From NCBI GenBank assembly GCA_947258985.1, contig CAMYKI010000012.1, positions 1 through 64,000 of the forward strand: 64,000 nucleotides of DNA. Direction: 5' to 3'. This document shows, piece after piece, positions 1 through 9,261 of this stretch; position 1 is the first letter of the stretch; every line of letters starts with the position of its first letter. The DNA is from an uncultured Acidimicrobiaceae bacterium (lineage in GTDB: Bacteria; Actinomycetota; Acidimicrobiia; Spongiisociales; UBA5794). The notes beneath the pieces were generated by a model. It ran no database searches, was not told the origin of the DNA, and worked only from the letters and a program-made list of their open reading frames with translations. The translations under genes were made by a program, and so were the position numbers.

Positions 1-235
1 CACGGTCACGACGATTCTGGCCTTCCGCTTGTTCGACCAGGTATACATCATGCCGCGGGTTCCGGGCGGTCCGCTGGACTCGACTCGGACAATGATGCTC
101 GAGTTGGTCGAGACCGGCTTTGGTGCTCAGGCAATCGGGCGAGGTGCGGCCATTGCCGTCATCTTCTTCGTAATCGTGCTGGTGCTCACCTTGATCCAGC
201 GTCGGTTCATTCGTGAGGAAGGGGAGGCAACATGA
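1..235 (+). CDS. Sugar ABC transporter permease (MalF-like), C-terminal part only
   Basis: The reading frame is open from the window edge, so only about the last 78 residues of an inner-membrane ABC permease are present. A hydrophobic segment (around AIAVIFFVIVLVLTLIQ) is followed by the basic tail RRFIREEGEAT, typical of the last helix of MalF-type sugar permeases. Its stop shares an ATGA overlap with the next permease gene at 232, so the two are translationally coupled and should form a heterodimeric channel. The solute-binding protein and the diagnostic EAA loop of this subunit lie outside the window. Confidence 0.8.
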   Translation, partial: TVTTILAFRLFDQVYIMPRVPGGPLDSTRTMMLELVETGFGAQAIGRGAAIAVIFFVIVLVLTLIQRRFIREEGEAT

Positions 236-1122
236 CAGCTCAGCCTGCCACTGCAGAAGTGACCGAGCTGGGGTCGATGGAGCGAGCCCGGCGCCGCAAC
301 CTCATCATCCAGTACATCTTCATGGTGCTGCTGGCCGCCTTCTTCCTGTTCCCGCTGGTCTTCGTGTTCGTGGCCGCTTTCAAGGAAGATGCCTCGGTGC
401 TGGCGGACAGCGACGGTATTGGGGCCTTCATCCCCGATCCCGACACATTGGTGGGCTTCGACAACTTCGCCAGTGCGGCGGACCGCGCCAGTTTGTGGCG
501 AGTCTTCTTCAACTCGGTGATCATTTCGAGCTTCATCGTGGGCTTGGGGCTGATCGTCAACAGCCTGTTGGGCTACGCCCTGGCTCGTCTCCGCTTTCGT
601 GGGCGCAACTTGCTGATTGCGGTCATCATTGCGCTGATCATCATCCCGTTCGAAGCGCTAGCAGTTCCGTTGCTGTATATCACGGCGGAATTGGGATGGT
701 TGGATACGTACCACGTGCAGATCTTGCCGTTTGTCGCCAATGCGCTGTTCATCTACTTGTTCTACACGTTCTTCCTGAACGTGCCCGTGTCCCTGGAGGA
801 GGCAGCGCGGGTAGATGGGGCGGGGCCGGTGCGCACTTTCGTCTCGGTAGTCGCGCCGCTCGCCAAACCGGCTTACGCCACCATGGCCATTCTCGGCTTC
901 CTGTTCTCGTGGGGACAGTTCCTGTGGCCGGTGATGGTGACCCGGGGAGTCGACGTGCGGCCGTTGCCCGTAGGCATTGGGGTGTTCAAGACAACGCCAC
1001 CTGTGCAATGGGGCGACATCATGGCGTACGCGGCGATGATGACTCTCCCGCTGTTGATCATCTTCTTGATCTTCCAGCGGTACTTTATTCAAGGCGTCGC
1101 CTCTTCCGGCGTGAAGGGCTAG
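232..1122 (+). CDS. Sugar ABC transporter permease (MalG-like)
   Basis: A 296-residue membrane subunit of a carbohydrate ABC importer. It starts at the ATG that overlaps the upstream permease stop. A cytoplasmic N-terminus (about residues 1-25) is followed by about six transmembrane helices. The EAA loop, which contacts the ATPase, is visible as LEEAARVDGAGPVRTF at about residues 188-203. The tail after the last helix is short, as usual for MalG. The following glycosidase and glycosyltransferase genes suggest that the imported sugar is a fructoside or glucoside. No ATPase is encoded nearby, so a shared MsiK-type ATPase is likely; that last point is inference. Confidence 0.92.
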   Translation: MTAQPATAEVTELGSMERARRRNLIIQYIFMVLLAAFFLFPLVFVFVAAFKEDASVLADSDGIGAFIPDPDTLVGFDNFASAADRASLWRVFFNSVIISSFIVGLGLIVNSLLGYALARLRFRGRNLLIAVIIALIIIPFEALAVPLLYITAELGWLDTYHVQILPFVANALFIYLFYTFFLNVPVSLEEAARVDGAGPVRTFVSVVAPLAKPAYATMAILGFLFSWGQFLWPVMVTRGVDVRPLPVGIGVFKTTPPVQWGDIMAYAAMMTLPLLIIFLIFQRYFIQGVASSGVKG

Positions 1123-1131
1123 ATACAACAT

Positions 1132-2088
1132 ATGAGTCTGCAACTAGCGGGCCAATGGGTCTGGGACTTCTGGCTGGCCCAGGATCGGGGCCTATGGCAC
1201 CTGTTCTATTTGCACGCACCACAGACCCCGGATGACCCCGACAAACGACACTTCGCAGCAACAGTCGGCCACGCCGTCTCCACCGACCTGGTGCGCTGGG
1301 ACGTACTCCCGGACGTGCTGGGTCCGGGGCCGGCAGGCTCCTGGGATGACGTGGCCACTTGGACCGGCTGTGTCGTCCCCCACCCGGATGGCGGCTGGGC
1401 CATGCTGTACACCGGAGTGGGAAGTGCCGAGGATGGTTTGGTGCAAAGGATCGGGTTGGCCCGATCGGCTGATTTGCGCACCTGGGTCAAACATCCGCAG
1501 AACCCGGTTGTGGAGGCGGATCCCCGTTGGTACGAGATGCTCAACTTGGACGTCTGGTTCGATCAGGCCTGGCGCGATCCATGGGTAGTGCTCGACGCAT
1601 CAAGCGTCTTGTTTCATGCGTTCATAACGGCACGATCCAATGCCGGAGACCCGAACCAACGTGGCGTCATTGGTCACGCAACGTCCCCGGACCTTGCGAG
1701 CTGGGTAGTGGGGCCTCCGATCAGGTCTCCGCAGGGTTTCGGATACATGGAGATACCCCAGGTGTTCTACCTCGAGGGTCGGTGGCATCTGCTGTTCTCG
1801 GCCCCGGCCTGGGCGCAGGAGGCGCGTCCCGGGTCACATTGCACAGGGACCCTCCACGCAATTTCCGATCGACTCACCGGAACGTATCGGGAAATGTCTC
1901 CTCTGTTCTGCGACGGCCAAGAGAGCCTGTACGGAGGAAAGGTTCTCGTAGCGGACGACGGCTTGTCCTGTCTTGCGTTCCGCTACCTGGATACGGCGGG
2001 CGATATCGTCGGCGAGCTGACGGACCCGATCCCGGTCAACATTGCTGCCGATGGTGCTCTGACTCTGGTAGAAAGCCACCCCTACTGA
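1132..2088 (+). CDS. GH32/GH68-like five-bladed beta-propeller glycosidase
   Basis: A 318-residue cytoplasmic protein without a signal peptide, 9 bp after the permease. The three acidic residues of the GH32/68 (and related GH43) active site are all visible: D12 in VWDFW (nucleophile position), D149 in WRDPW (transition-state stabiliser), and E207 in MEIPQV (acid/base). It has only the propeller and lacks the C-terminal beta-sandwich usual in full GH32 enzymes. The likely role is cleavage of an imported fructose-containing or related disaccharide in the cytoplasm. Because of the following sucrose-phosphate-synthase-like gene, a sucrose or mannosylfructose substrate is attractive, but the exact substrate cannot be read from the sequence. 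Confidence 0.72.
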   Translation: MSLQLAGQWVWDFWLAQDRGLWHLFYLHAPQTPDDPDKRHFAATVGHAVSTDLVRWDVLPDVLGPGPAGSWDDVATWTGCVVPHPDGGWAMLYTGVGSAEDGLVQRIGLARSADLRTWVKHPQNPVVEADPRWYEMLNLDVWFDQAWRDPWVVLDASSVLFHAFITARSNAGDPNQRGVIGHATSPDLASWVVGPPIRSPQGFGYMEIPQVFYLEGRWHLLFSAPAWAQEARPGSHCTGTLHAISDRLTGTYREMSPLFCDGQESLYGGKVLVADDGLSCLAFRYLDTAGDIVGELTDPIPVNIAADGALTLVESHPY

Positions 2089-2101
2089 AGGAGCTGAGGT
2101 C

Positions 2102-3415
2102 GTGCACATCCTGCAGATCACCAATCATGGGTTGCACGAGTGGCAGGTGACGCCTGGTCTGCCGGACACCGGTGGCCAGAACGTATACGTCAACCACCTG
2201 TCTGCTGCCCTGGTTCGGCTCGGCCACCGTGTCACGATCGTTAATCGAGGTGGCTATCCGCACCCGCTCACCGGGGAGATGCACACCGGCGTCGTGCCCG
2301 CCCTCGATGGCCGGGCCCAGATCGTGTACCTCACCGACAGCACTTCATCATTCGTCCGCAAGGAGGATATGGAGGCTCAGGTTCCGGAGCTGGCTCGGCA
2401 ACTGGACGAGTTGATGCGGGGGCAGGGTTTCGATCTGGTCTTCTCGCACTACTGGGACGGAGCGCTGCTCGGCGTATTGGCTAATCAGACCTATCGGTTG
2501 CCGCACTACTGGGTCCCGCATTCGCTGGGCGCCATCAAGCGCCGCAATGTAGAGCCCGCGGCATACGCCGGGCTGCGAATCGACGACCGAATCGCCGCCG
2601 AGGCCCGCATCCTTGCTGCAGTCGACGGGGTGGTTGCCACTTCGGCTGCGGTTCGAGATAGCGTGCAGCACGACTACGGCTCCCAAGCGGAGTACTTCCT
2701 GCCACCCGGGGTCGACTACGAACGGTTCCGGCCGTTACCCGCCGCGGAATGTGAGCCGATCTGGGACTTCCTAGCCGAGCGATTGGGTACCGATCCCGCT
2801 GCGGTGCGCGACCGCCCACTAATCCTCGAGATCAGCCGAACCGACACCACCAAGCGGAAGGATGTACTGCTTCGTGCGTTTGCGGCTGCGGCGAACACAG
2901 AACCCCGGCCACTGCTGGCGGTCACGATCGACGACATCAACGAAGCACTGCATCAGGACCTGATAGACCTGATCGAGCAACTCGGAATCGGAGGCGATGT
3001 CGCAGTGCTCGGCTCGGTCTGGGACCAGCTCCCGTGCCTCTACTCCGAGGCGGCCATCTACTGCACCCCTTCGATCATGGAGGGCTTCGGTATGAGCGCC
3101 GCTGAAGCGGCGGCAGCGGCCACCCCCGTCATCGCCTCCGACCGCGTTCCTTTTGCGATCGAGCATCTACTCGGGGCGGAAGCGACTACCCGACCGATCT
3201 CTGAGGACACATCCATCACGATCGGTGCCGGGGTCATAGTGGTGCCCGCGGATTCGGTTGAGGGCTTTGCCGCCGCACTCGAGTTGCTTCTCGCCGACAA
3301 CGAGATGAGAGCCCGAATGGGGGACGCGGGCTATTCGATAACTGTGCCCGCTTTCGGGTGGGATCGCCTGGCGGGTTCGTTCCTCGAGTCTGTCTTCGAG
3401 GCATCCGATGGCTGA
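2102..3415 (+). CDS. GT4 glycosyltransferase, sucrose-phosphate synthase / mannosylfructose-phosphate synthase-like
   Basis: A 437-residue GT-B fold enzyme starting at GTG, with GGAGCTGAGG just upstream. The N-terminal loop LPDTGGQNVYV (about residues 20-30) matches the sugar-acceptor loop of sucrose-phosphate synthases, sucrose synthases and mannosylfructose-phosphate synthase. The C-terminal domain carries the GT4 EX7E element in IMEGFGMSAAEA. It probably transfers a hexose between a nucleotide sugar and a fructose or fructose-6-phosphate unit. The direction in vivo is open: beside an importer and a glycosidase it could act catabolically, as sucrose synthase does. Its end overlaps the next gene by 8 bp, which implies translational coupling. 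Confidence 0.75.
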   Translation: MHILQITNHGLHEWQVTPGLPDTGGQNVYVNHLSAALVRLGHRVTIVNRGGYPHPLTGEMHTGVVPALDGRAQIVYLTDSTSSFVRKEDMEAQVPELARQLDELMRGQGFDLVFSHYWDGALLGVLANQTYRLPHYWVPHSLGAIKRRNVEPAAYAGLRIDDRIAAEARILAAVDGVVATSAAVRDSVQHDYGSQAEYFLPPGVDYERFRPLPAAECEPIWDFLAERLGTDPAAVRDRPLILEISRTDTTKRKDVLLRAFAAAANTEPRPLLAVTIDDINEALHQDLIDLIEQLGIGGDVAVLGSVWDQLPCLYSEAAIYCTPSIMEGFGMSAAEAAAAATPVIASDRVPFAIEHLLGAEATTRPISEDTSITIGAGVIVVPADSVEGFAAALELLLADNEMRARMGDAGYSITVPAFGWDRLAGSFLESVFEASDG

Positions 3416-4316
3416 GCCGCTCGCGCGCCGGCTGATCGATACGTGGGCGGATCAGATCCGATCGGGGTTCATATTGGGTGATCCGCATGCCCCGGTGGAG
3501 ACCCGATTTGTGCCCGATCCCGAGTCGGGGGTGACCTTCCGTCTGCGCTGGTTACCGCATCGAGAACTGCGAACCGACACTGGAGCATTGGAGAGCCGGG
3601 GTATTCTCAACCCCGACCGAGATGAAGCAGCCTTGCTCAGAGACCCGCGGGACCCGTCGGGGCGACACTGCTTCCTATGTCCTTCGAATGTGCGGATCTG
3701 CCATCCGCTCGAGGAACTGCTGCCAATTCGCGCCGGTGGTCGGACCTGGCTCGCCGGGGCGAACTTCGCCTGGTTGGCGCAGAACCACTTCACCGTTATG
3801 ACGGACGAGCATGTTGATCAGCTGTTCGACAGATCCGTCATCGAGGCAATGCTCGACCTCCAGGACCAGACCGGCGGTGAGTTCCGCATCGTCTTCAATG
3901 GTTCCCATGCGGGAGCCACCATTCCGTGGCACCTGCATGTGCAGATCACCACCGACTCGTTCCCGGTGGAGGAGATAGCGCCACACCGCATCTCGCGCTA
4001 CCCGACGCCGCTGCGGGTCTTTGATGGCCCCCGCTCGATCGCCATGGATGTAGCCGACTATGTAGCTTCCTGGGAGGAACGCGACCCGCACCATCATCGG
4101 GTCAATCTCCTGGTGTCTCTCCGGGAGGGGGTCCCAATCGTCTACACGTTCCTACGGGATACCCGGGTCACCGTTGCCCGAAACAAGGGGTTGATGGGAG
4201 GCTGGGAGGTTGCCGGAGTCTTCGCTTACAGCGATCGCCGCCCGGATTTCGAGGGAGCAGATATCGAATCGGTGCGGGCTGCATTCGCCGAGGTCCGGCC
4301 CCCCGACGCTCCGTAG
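3408..4316 (+). CDS. HIT/GalT-superfamily phosphorylase or nucleotidyltransferase (DUF4922-like)
   Basis: A 302-residue protein overlapping the upstream glycosyltransferase. The HIT-type active-site element HLHVQ (H175, H177, Q179) is preceded by NGSHAGATIPW, resembling the NxGxxSGAS...HxHxQ signature of Ap4A phosphorylases and plant GDP-galactose phosphorylases. A CFLC pair at about residues 88-91, plus later His residues, could bind zinc as in GalT. Such enzymes make or phosphorolyse nucleotide sugars or dinucleotides through a nucleotidyl-histidine intermediate. Coupling to a GT4 enzyme suggests that it supplies or consumes the nucleotide sugar used there; that is inference, and the nucleotide specificity is unknown. 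Confidence 0.65.
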   Translation: MAEPLARRLIDTWADQIRSGFILGDPHAPVETRFVPDPESGVTFRLRWLPHRELRTDTGALESRGILNPDRDEAALLRDPRDPSGRHCFLCPSNVRICHPLEELLPIRAGGRTWLAGANFAWLAQNHFTVMTDEHVDQLFDRSVIEAMLDLQDQTGGEFRIVFNGSHAGATIPWHLHVQITTDSFPVEEIAPHRISRYPTPLRVFDGPRSIAMDVADYVASWEERDPHHHRVNLLVSLREGVPIVYTFLRDTRVTVARNKGLMGGWEVAGVFAYSDRRPDFEGADIESVRAAFAEVRPPDAP

Positions 4317-4358
4317 ACGCGTCGCGAGGTTCTCTGCCGACGTCGGTAACATTCGCTG

Positions 4359-4952
4359 ATGACGTCTATCAACTACGACCGAGAGATGGCGCTCGTCGTC
4401 GTCGACGTGCAGAACGACTTCGCCGACCCGAATGGGAACCTCTACGTCGCGGGGGGCGAGGCGGTGGTCCCGGTAATCAATGCCGAGATTGCCGCTGCCC
4501 GGAGCGCCGGTGCCCGTGTCATCTACACCGCCGACTGGCACCCGGCGACGACACCTCATTTCGCTAAGGATGGTGGGACCTGGCCGGTCCACTGTGTGGG
4601 AGATACCTGGGGTGCCGAATTCCACCCGAGGCTGATCGTCGACGGTCCGGTGGTTCGCAAGGGAACCGGGGGCGAGGACGGCTACTCCGGATTCAGCGTG
4701 CGCGACCCGGAGTCGGGCCTTGTCACCGCTACCGCGCTGGCCGATCAGCTGGAGCGGTGGGGCGTACACACCGTGGTGATTTGCGGGTTGGCGACCGATT
4801 ACTGCGTCAAAGAGACGGCGCTCGACGGCGTGAAGGGCGGGCTTCGAGTTCTGCTGCTGGAGGAGGCGATGCTGCCAGTAGACCTCGAGCCGGGTGACGG
4901 GGTGCGTGCGCTGGCGGTAATGGTCGAAGCCGGGTGTGAGCTGGCCCTCTAG
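4359..4952 (+). CDS. pncA: Nicotinamidase / isochorismatase-family amidohydrolase
   Basis: A 197-residue cysteine hydrolase. The catalytic triad of PncA is present: D16 in VVDVQNDF, K101 in VVRKGTGG, and C149 in ATDYCVKET. The metal-site residues D59, H61 and H67 (ADWHPATTPHF) are also present. It should convert nicotinamide to nicotinate for NAD salvage in the cytoplasm. It stands alone after the sugar operon. Its TAG stop shares the four bases CTAG with the stop of the convergent methyltransferase gene. An in-frame ATG at 4386 is an alternative start, but it would leave fewer residues before the catalytic Asp than is usual. Confidence 0.9.
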   Translation: MTSINYDREMALVVVDVQNDFADPNGNLYVAGGEAVVPVINAEIAAARSAGARVIYTADWHPATTPHFAKDGGTWPVHCVGDTWGAEFHPRLIVDGPVVRKGTGGEDGYSGFSVRDPESGLVTATALADQLERWGVHTVVICGLATDYCVKETALDGVKGGLRVLLLEEAMLPVDLEPGDGVRALAVMVEAGCELAL

Positions 4953-5749
4953 AGCGGGAGCAACCCGCTGGTGGCGAAGATGCGATGAGGCACGTTGAGC
5001 TCGCCGGGGAATTCGCCGGCAAGCAGTTGGCCAAGATCCTCATCAAATCTCTTGACCGCGGTCGGTTCGAGCGCCGAACCCACGCCGTTGCAGGTACGGA
5101 TTCGGCCCCGCCATGCCTCATGGCTGAACGGCACGTCAACTACGTAGCTGAAGCTTTCGACACTCGTGAACCCGCCTTCATCTAGTGCCCGAACCTGTTC
5201 GGGGTGCACGCCACGCCATCCCGCCTTGGGCCATCCCGGGTTGTACTCGAGAACCAGATCCTCGGTCCTTCCGCTCACAGTTCCCGCCAATGGCAGGTAG
5301 CTGAAATTACAGATGAGGAGTCTCCCGCCGGGGGCCAGCACCCGACGGGTCTCGGCGATGGTTGCGTCCGAATCGAACCACCACCAGCACTGGCCGGCGC
5401 TGACCAGGTCGAAGCTACTTCCGTCGAGGCCGGTTGCTTCGGCGCGACCCTCGACAAATAGGGCGGCCAGACCGCGCTCGGCGGCGTGATGGCGCGCTAC
5501 GGCGAGAAGCTCCGCGGAGATATCCAGCCCGGTCACTTCGAGGCCGCGGGCTGCGAACCCCAGGGCGAGTGAGCCGGTACCGGTGCCCAGATCGAGAGCG
5601 CGTTGACCGGACGTGATCCAGTCCCTGGCTGTCAGGTGGTCGAAGAAGCTCTCGGGGAACCCGGGTCGATAGCGCTCGTAATCGGTGACGGTGCGACCGA
5701 AGTCGATGACGCGCCCTTCGTGATCCCTGTTGCTGGTTTCGTCGGGCAT
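4949..5749 (-). CDS. Class I SAM-dependent methyltransferase
   Basis: A 266-residue protein if started at the ATG giving MPDETSNRD; a longer in-frame reading to 5800 adds 17 poorly constrained residues. Motif I is DLGTGTGSLALGF and the acidic end of strand 2 is TGLDISAELL. A later VLAPGGRLLICNF is the usual post-III element of methyltransferase_11 proteins. The early FGRTVTDYERYRPGFP segment is typical of small-molecule methyltransferases of the SAM-dependent UbiE/Coq5-like group. The substrate cannot be inferred. The gene converges on pncA with overlapping stop codons and diverges from the transporter at 5852. Confidence 0.85.
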   Translation of the reverse strand: MPDETSNRDHEGRVIDFGRTVTDYERYRPGFPESFFDHLTARDWITSGQRALDLGTGTGSLALGFAARGLEVTGLDISAELLAVARHHAAERGLAALFVEGRAEATGLDGSSFDLVSAGQCWWWFDSDATIAETRRVLAPGGRLLICNFSYLPLAGTVSGRTEDLVLEYNPGWPKAGWRGVHPEQVRALDEGGFTSVESFSYVVDVPFSHEAWRGRIRTCNGVGSALEPTAVKRFDEDLGQLLAGEFPGELNVPHRIFATSGLLPL

Positions 5750-5851
5750 GGCGATGAGGCTAGATGAGTAGCTGGCGCCGTGGAGACGCGCCTCGCGCAC
5801 AACGCCCTACGATGCCGTGGTTACAGCAGTCGACCCGTACGGAAACGAACC

Positions 5852-8329
5852 TTGACGACGCAGCAGACGAGCCGCGGCACACTCGGAACCTTCGCAGGAG
5901 TTTTTACTCCATCGATCCTGACGATCCTCGGGATCATCCTCTTCCTCCGCTTGGGGTATGTGGTTGGCAACGCCGGTCTCCGCAATGCGCTGATCATCAT
6001 CGGGATCGCCACGGCCGTTTCGACCCTCACCAGCATCTCGCTTGCGGCGATCGCCACGAACATCGACGTCAAGGGCGGCGGCGACTACTACATGATCTCC
6101 CGAACTCTGGGAGTGGAATTTGGCGGAGCCATCGGCATAGTGCTGTTTCTCGCACAATCGGTATCGATCGCCTTCTACGCCGTCGGCTTCGGGGAAGCGG
6201 CAACGGCGATCTTCGGCATCGAAGCCGATTGGGCGGCGCAGGTTGTCGCCGCAGTTGCGGTGCTTCTGTTGTTCGGCCTCGCCTGGGCCGGCGCCGATGT
6301 CGCCAGCCGCTTTCAGCTTGTCGTCATGGTGCTTCTCGGGTTGGCGTTGGTTTCCTTCTACCTGGGTGGCTTCGGCGGCTATGAGTCGGCGGTGGCTTCG
6401 GAGGGCTGGTCTGTGACCGACGGGGGGCTCGGGTTCTGGGCGGTATTTGCGATCTTCTTCCCCGCCGTCACCGGGTTCACCCAGGGCGTGAGCATGTCTG
6501 GAGATCTCAAGGATCCCGGGCGCAGCCTGCCCCGCGGTACGTTTGCCGCCGTCGGGCTCTCGACCGTCGTGTACGTCTCGGTGGCGATCTTGATCGCCGG
6601 GAACGCATCGTCAACCGAGTTGATCGAAGACACTTCGATCCTCAACAAGATCGCCGCATTCGGTCCGCTGATCGATGCCGGCGTCATTGCGGCAACCCTC
6701 TCCTCGGCGATGGCTTCCTTTCTTGGAGCGCCGCGCATCTTGCAGTCACTGGCCGCCGACAGGGTGTTCCCCGTTCTTGGCTATTTCTCCAAGGGGCACG
6801 GGCCTACGTCGAATCCACGCCGGGCGGTTCTGCTCTCGCTTGGCATAGCCCTTGCGACCGTTGCCATCGGCAATCTCAACGCCATCGCGCCCGTCGTGTC
6901 GATGTTTTTCCTCATCTCATACGGTCTGCTCAACTACGCCACCTACTACGAGGCCCGAGCCGCCAGCCCTTCGTTCCGGCCCCGCTTCAGGTTCTTCGAT
7001 CGACGACTCAGCCTGCTCGGTGCTCTGGCCTGTGCCGGGGCGATGTTGGCGATCAACGCCACTGCGGGCCTTGCCGCCATCCTGATCTTGCTCGGCATTC
7101 ACCAATACCTCAGGCGGGCCGGTACCCCGCAACGCTGGGCCGACGCCAGCCGTTCGTATTACTTCCAAAGGGTGAAGGAGGGAATCCGGGCAATGACCGC
7201 AGAAGCCGAGAACCCACGCAGCTGGCGCCCGCAGGTCCTTGCCTTCTCGGCAGATCCGCGGCGGCGGGCTCGACTGCTCCGTTTTGGGTCCTGGTTGGAG
7301 GGCGAAAGTGGGCTCACCGCAGCGGTGCAGATCGTTGTCGGCGAAGGTGCGTTGAAGCGGCGGGAGCGACAGGAGCTCGAAGATCAGCTCCGCGGCGAAA
7401 TCGAGGAACTTGGTCTGGACGTCCACGGAAGGGCTGTGCTCGCTCCGGATGCGATGGAGGCGTTGCCGACCATTGTTCAGTCCTTTGGCCTGGGCCCGCT
7501 CAAGGCCAACACGGTTCTCTTCGGCTGGCCTGAGGAGACGGCCGCGGAGCATCTCGCCGGCTATGCACAAGCGGTGCGGGAGACTCACCGGCTGGGTGTC
7601 AACGTGGTGAGCATGCTCAGCGACGAGCAACGCTGGGGTGCCCTCGAGGCTCTTCCGCGGGACCGGCGCCGCATCGATGTGTGGTGGCAGGATGACGACG
7701 CCAGCAGGCTTGCCTTGCTCACGGCCTATCTGTTCACCAGGACGAAGGACTGGTCGCGGGCCCCGATTCGGGTGTTGACGCAGGTCGAAGGCGACCAGGG
7801 TCATGATGAGGCTGAAGCCGAGCTCAGGAAGGTGCTCGACGAGGCCCGGATTTCTGCGGACGTGCAGTGTGTCGGCGAGACGTCTGCCGAGGACATCGCG
7901 AGAACATCGGCCGGGGCGGGGTTTGTGTTCCTCCCCGGGGTCTTGCGGCCCGCGGGCTTTTTCGGTCCGTTCGATTTGTCTACATCCGACGTCGTTGGGC
8001 GTCTTCCCGTATCTGCGGTGTTCATGGCCGGAGCACCGCTCGACCTCACCGCCGGACCGGAGACGGAACTCAGCGTGAAGCTGCGGGCCGCCGAGGAGCT
8101 GGTGCAGGTCGCAGAGAATCGGCTGCGCACTCTGGAACGGCAGCAAGAACGGCTCGAGGCTGAGATCGAGATTCGAACCGGCGCGGAGTGGGCCGCCGAC
8201 GACATAGCTGCAGCCGAGCAGCGACTCCGAACCGTAGAGCGGCGGCTACTCACAACCCGGGCCAAGCGCGACTCTGCCCGGACGGATGTCGACAACCTGC
8301 TCAACGGCGAGAGCGCTCCCCGCACCTAG
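5852..8329 (+). CDS. Cation-chloride-cotransporter-like (SLC12/APC) permease
   Basis: An integral membrane transporter of about 825 residues when started at the TTG at 5852, preceded by GGAAACG. An upstream in-frame GTG at 5780 would add 24 non-hydrophobic residues and overlap the divergent gene. The N-terminus, RGTLGTFAGVFTPSILTILG, matches the first helix of Na-K-Cl cotransporters and APC permeases; about 12 hydrophobic helices end near residue 430. The C-terminal half is soluble, like the SLC12 C-terminal domain, and ends in a Glu/Arg-rich coiled coil (about residues 745-820). It probably moves ions or amino acids with chloride or sodium; the actual substrate is unknown. Confidence 0.8.
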   Translation: MTTQQTSRGTLGTFAGVFTPSILTILGIILFLRLGYVVGNAGLRNALIIIGIATAVSTLTSISLAAIATNIDVKGGGDYYMISRTLGVEFGGAIGIVLFLAQSVSIAFYAVGFGEAATAIFGIEADWAAQVVAAVAVLLLFGLAWAGADVASRFQLVVMVLLGLALVSFYLGGFGGYESAVASEGWSVTDGGLGFWAVFAIFFPAVTGFTQGVSMSGDLKDPGRSLPRGTFAAVGLSTVVYVSVAILIAGNASSTELIEDTSILNKIAAFGPLIDAGVIAATLSSAMASFLGAPRILQSLAADRVFPVLGYFSKGHGPTSNPRRAVLLSLGIALATVAIGNLNAIAPVVSMFFLISYGLLNYATYYEARAASPSFRPRFRFFDRRLSLLGALACAGAMLAINATAGLAAILILLGIHQYLRRAGTPQRWADASRSYYFQRVKEGIRAMTAEAENPRSWRPQVLAFSADPRRRARLLRFGSWLEGESGLTAAVQIVVGEGALKRRERQELEDQLRGEIEELGLDVHGRAVLAPDAMEALPTIVQSFGLGPLKANTVLFGWPEETAAEHLAGYAQAVRETHRLGVNVVSMLSDEQRWGALEALPRDRRRIDVWWQDDDASRLALLTAYLFTRTKDWSRAPIRVLTQVEGDQGHDEAEAELRKVLDEARISADVQCVGETSAEDIARTSAGAGFVFLPGVLRPAGFFGPFDLSTSDVVGRLPVSAVFMAGAPLDLTAGPETELSVKLRAAEELVQVAENRLRTLERQQERLEAEIEIRTGAEWAADDIAAAEQRLRTVERRLLTTRAKRDSARTDVDNLLNGESAPRT

Positions 8330-8418
8330 AAGAAGACGACCGTCGTACGACGAGCCAGTGTTGGCAGCAGCCGGACCAGCTGGGGGTTTCTTTGGCCTCG
8401 CCTGTACCCTGCCGAGCC

Positions 8419-9252
8419 GTGGCCATTCTTCTCGCACTCGCAGCAGCGACCCTCTCCGGATCTGGTGATTTCCTTGGCGGTATCGGCAGTCGGCAGGGTC
8501 GTGTCATGGCTGTGGTGTGGTTCAACCACCTTGCAGGGATTGTTGCCGTGCTCGTTCTGGGGCCGCTGTTTGGCGGCGACCTCGACACCGCGACCGTGTC
8601 GTGGGGAGCGATGGCGGGTCTCAGCGGAGCGTTTGCGGTGGTTTCTCTATACCGCGGTTTTGCGCAAAGCAGCATGGCCGTGGTCTCGCCGATTGCTGCT
8701 GTGGGAGCGGGTGTCTGGCCGGCGCTGTGGCAGATTGCCCGCGGTGACGTACCGGGACCGGTAGTCATGACCGGCCTGATCATTGGCCTTGTCGCGATCT
8801 GGACGATTAGCAGCGGGGGGCATATCAACGACTCCGAGGATGTCCGCTCCGGTGTGATCTACGGGATGTTGGCGGGGCTCGGGTTCGGCGGTCTGCTGAT
8901 ATTCCTCAGTCTCGGGTCGGATTCTTCCGGCATCTGGGCTCTGCTGCCCGCCCGGGTCGCCGGCTCCATCGCGGTGTTGGTCGTCATCCTGATAACGGGA
9001 CGGGAACTCATTCCGCACCGCAAGGCGGTGGCGCCGAGCATCGGGGCGGGTGTTCTGGTCACGCTTGGCAACGGGTTGTTCGTGATCGCCACCACGAAGG
9101 GTTCGCTCGCAGTGGTCTCGGTCCTGGCTGCCATGTTTCCCGCGGCAACCGTCATCCTGGCGTGGCTCGTCCTCGGTGAGCGCCTCACCCGCCAGCGCCA
9201 GCTGGGACTGGTGCTGGCCCTCGTTGCAGTAGGTCTGGTGGCGGGCGGATAG
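8419..9252 (+). CDS. EamA/DMT-family transporter
   Basis: A 277-residue protein with about ten transmembrane segments arranged as two EamA repeats of five helices; the second repeat starts near residue 140. The GTG at 8419 places the first helix (AILLALAAATLSGSGDF) directly at the N-terminus. The open frame extends upstream to 8188, but only as Arg-rich, non-membrane sequence that overlaps the preceding gene out of frame. Repeat 2 ends with VILAWLVLGERLTRQRQLGL, the usual EamA helix 4-5 signature. These are metabolite exporters with varied substrates; none can be assigned here. Confidence 0.85.
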   Translation: MAILLALAAATLSGSGDFLGGIGSRQGRVMAVVWFNHLAGIVAVLVLGPLFGGDLDTATVSWGAMAGLSGAFAVVSLYRGFAQSSMAVVSPIAAVGAGVWPALWQIARGDVPGPVVMTGLIIGLVAIWTISSGGHINDSEDVRSGVIYGMLAGLGFGGLLIFLSLGSDSSGIWALLPARVAGSIAVLVVILITGRELIPHRKAVAPSIGAGVLVTLGNGLFVIATTKGSLAVVSVLAAMFPAATVILAWLVLGERLTRQRQLGLVLALVAVGLVAGG

Positions 9253-9261
9253 GTGCTTCCT

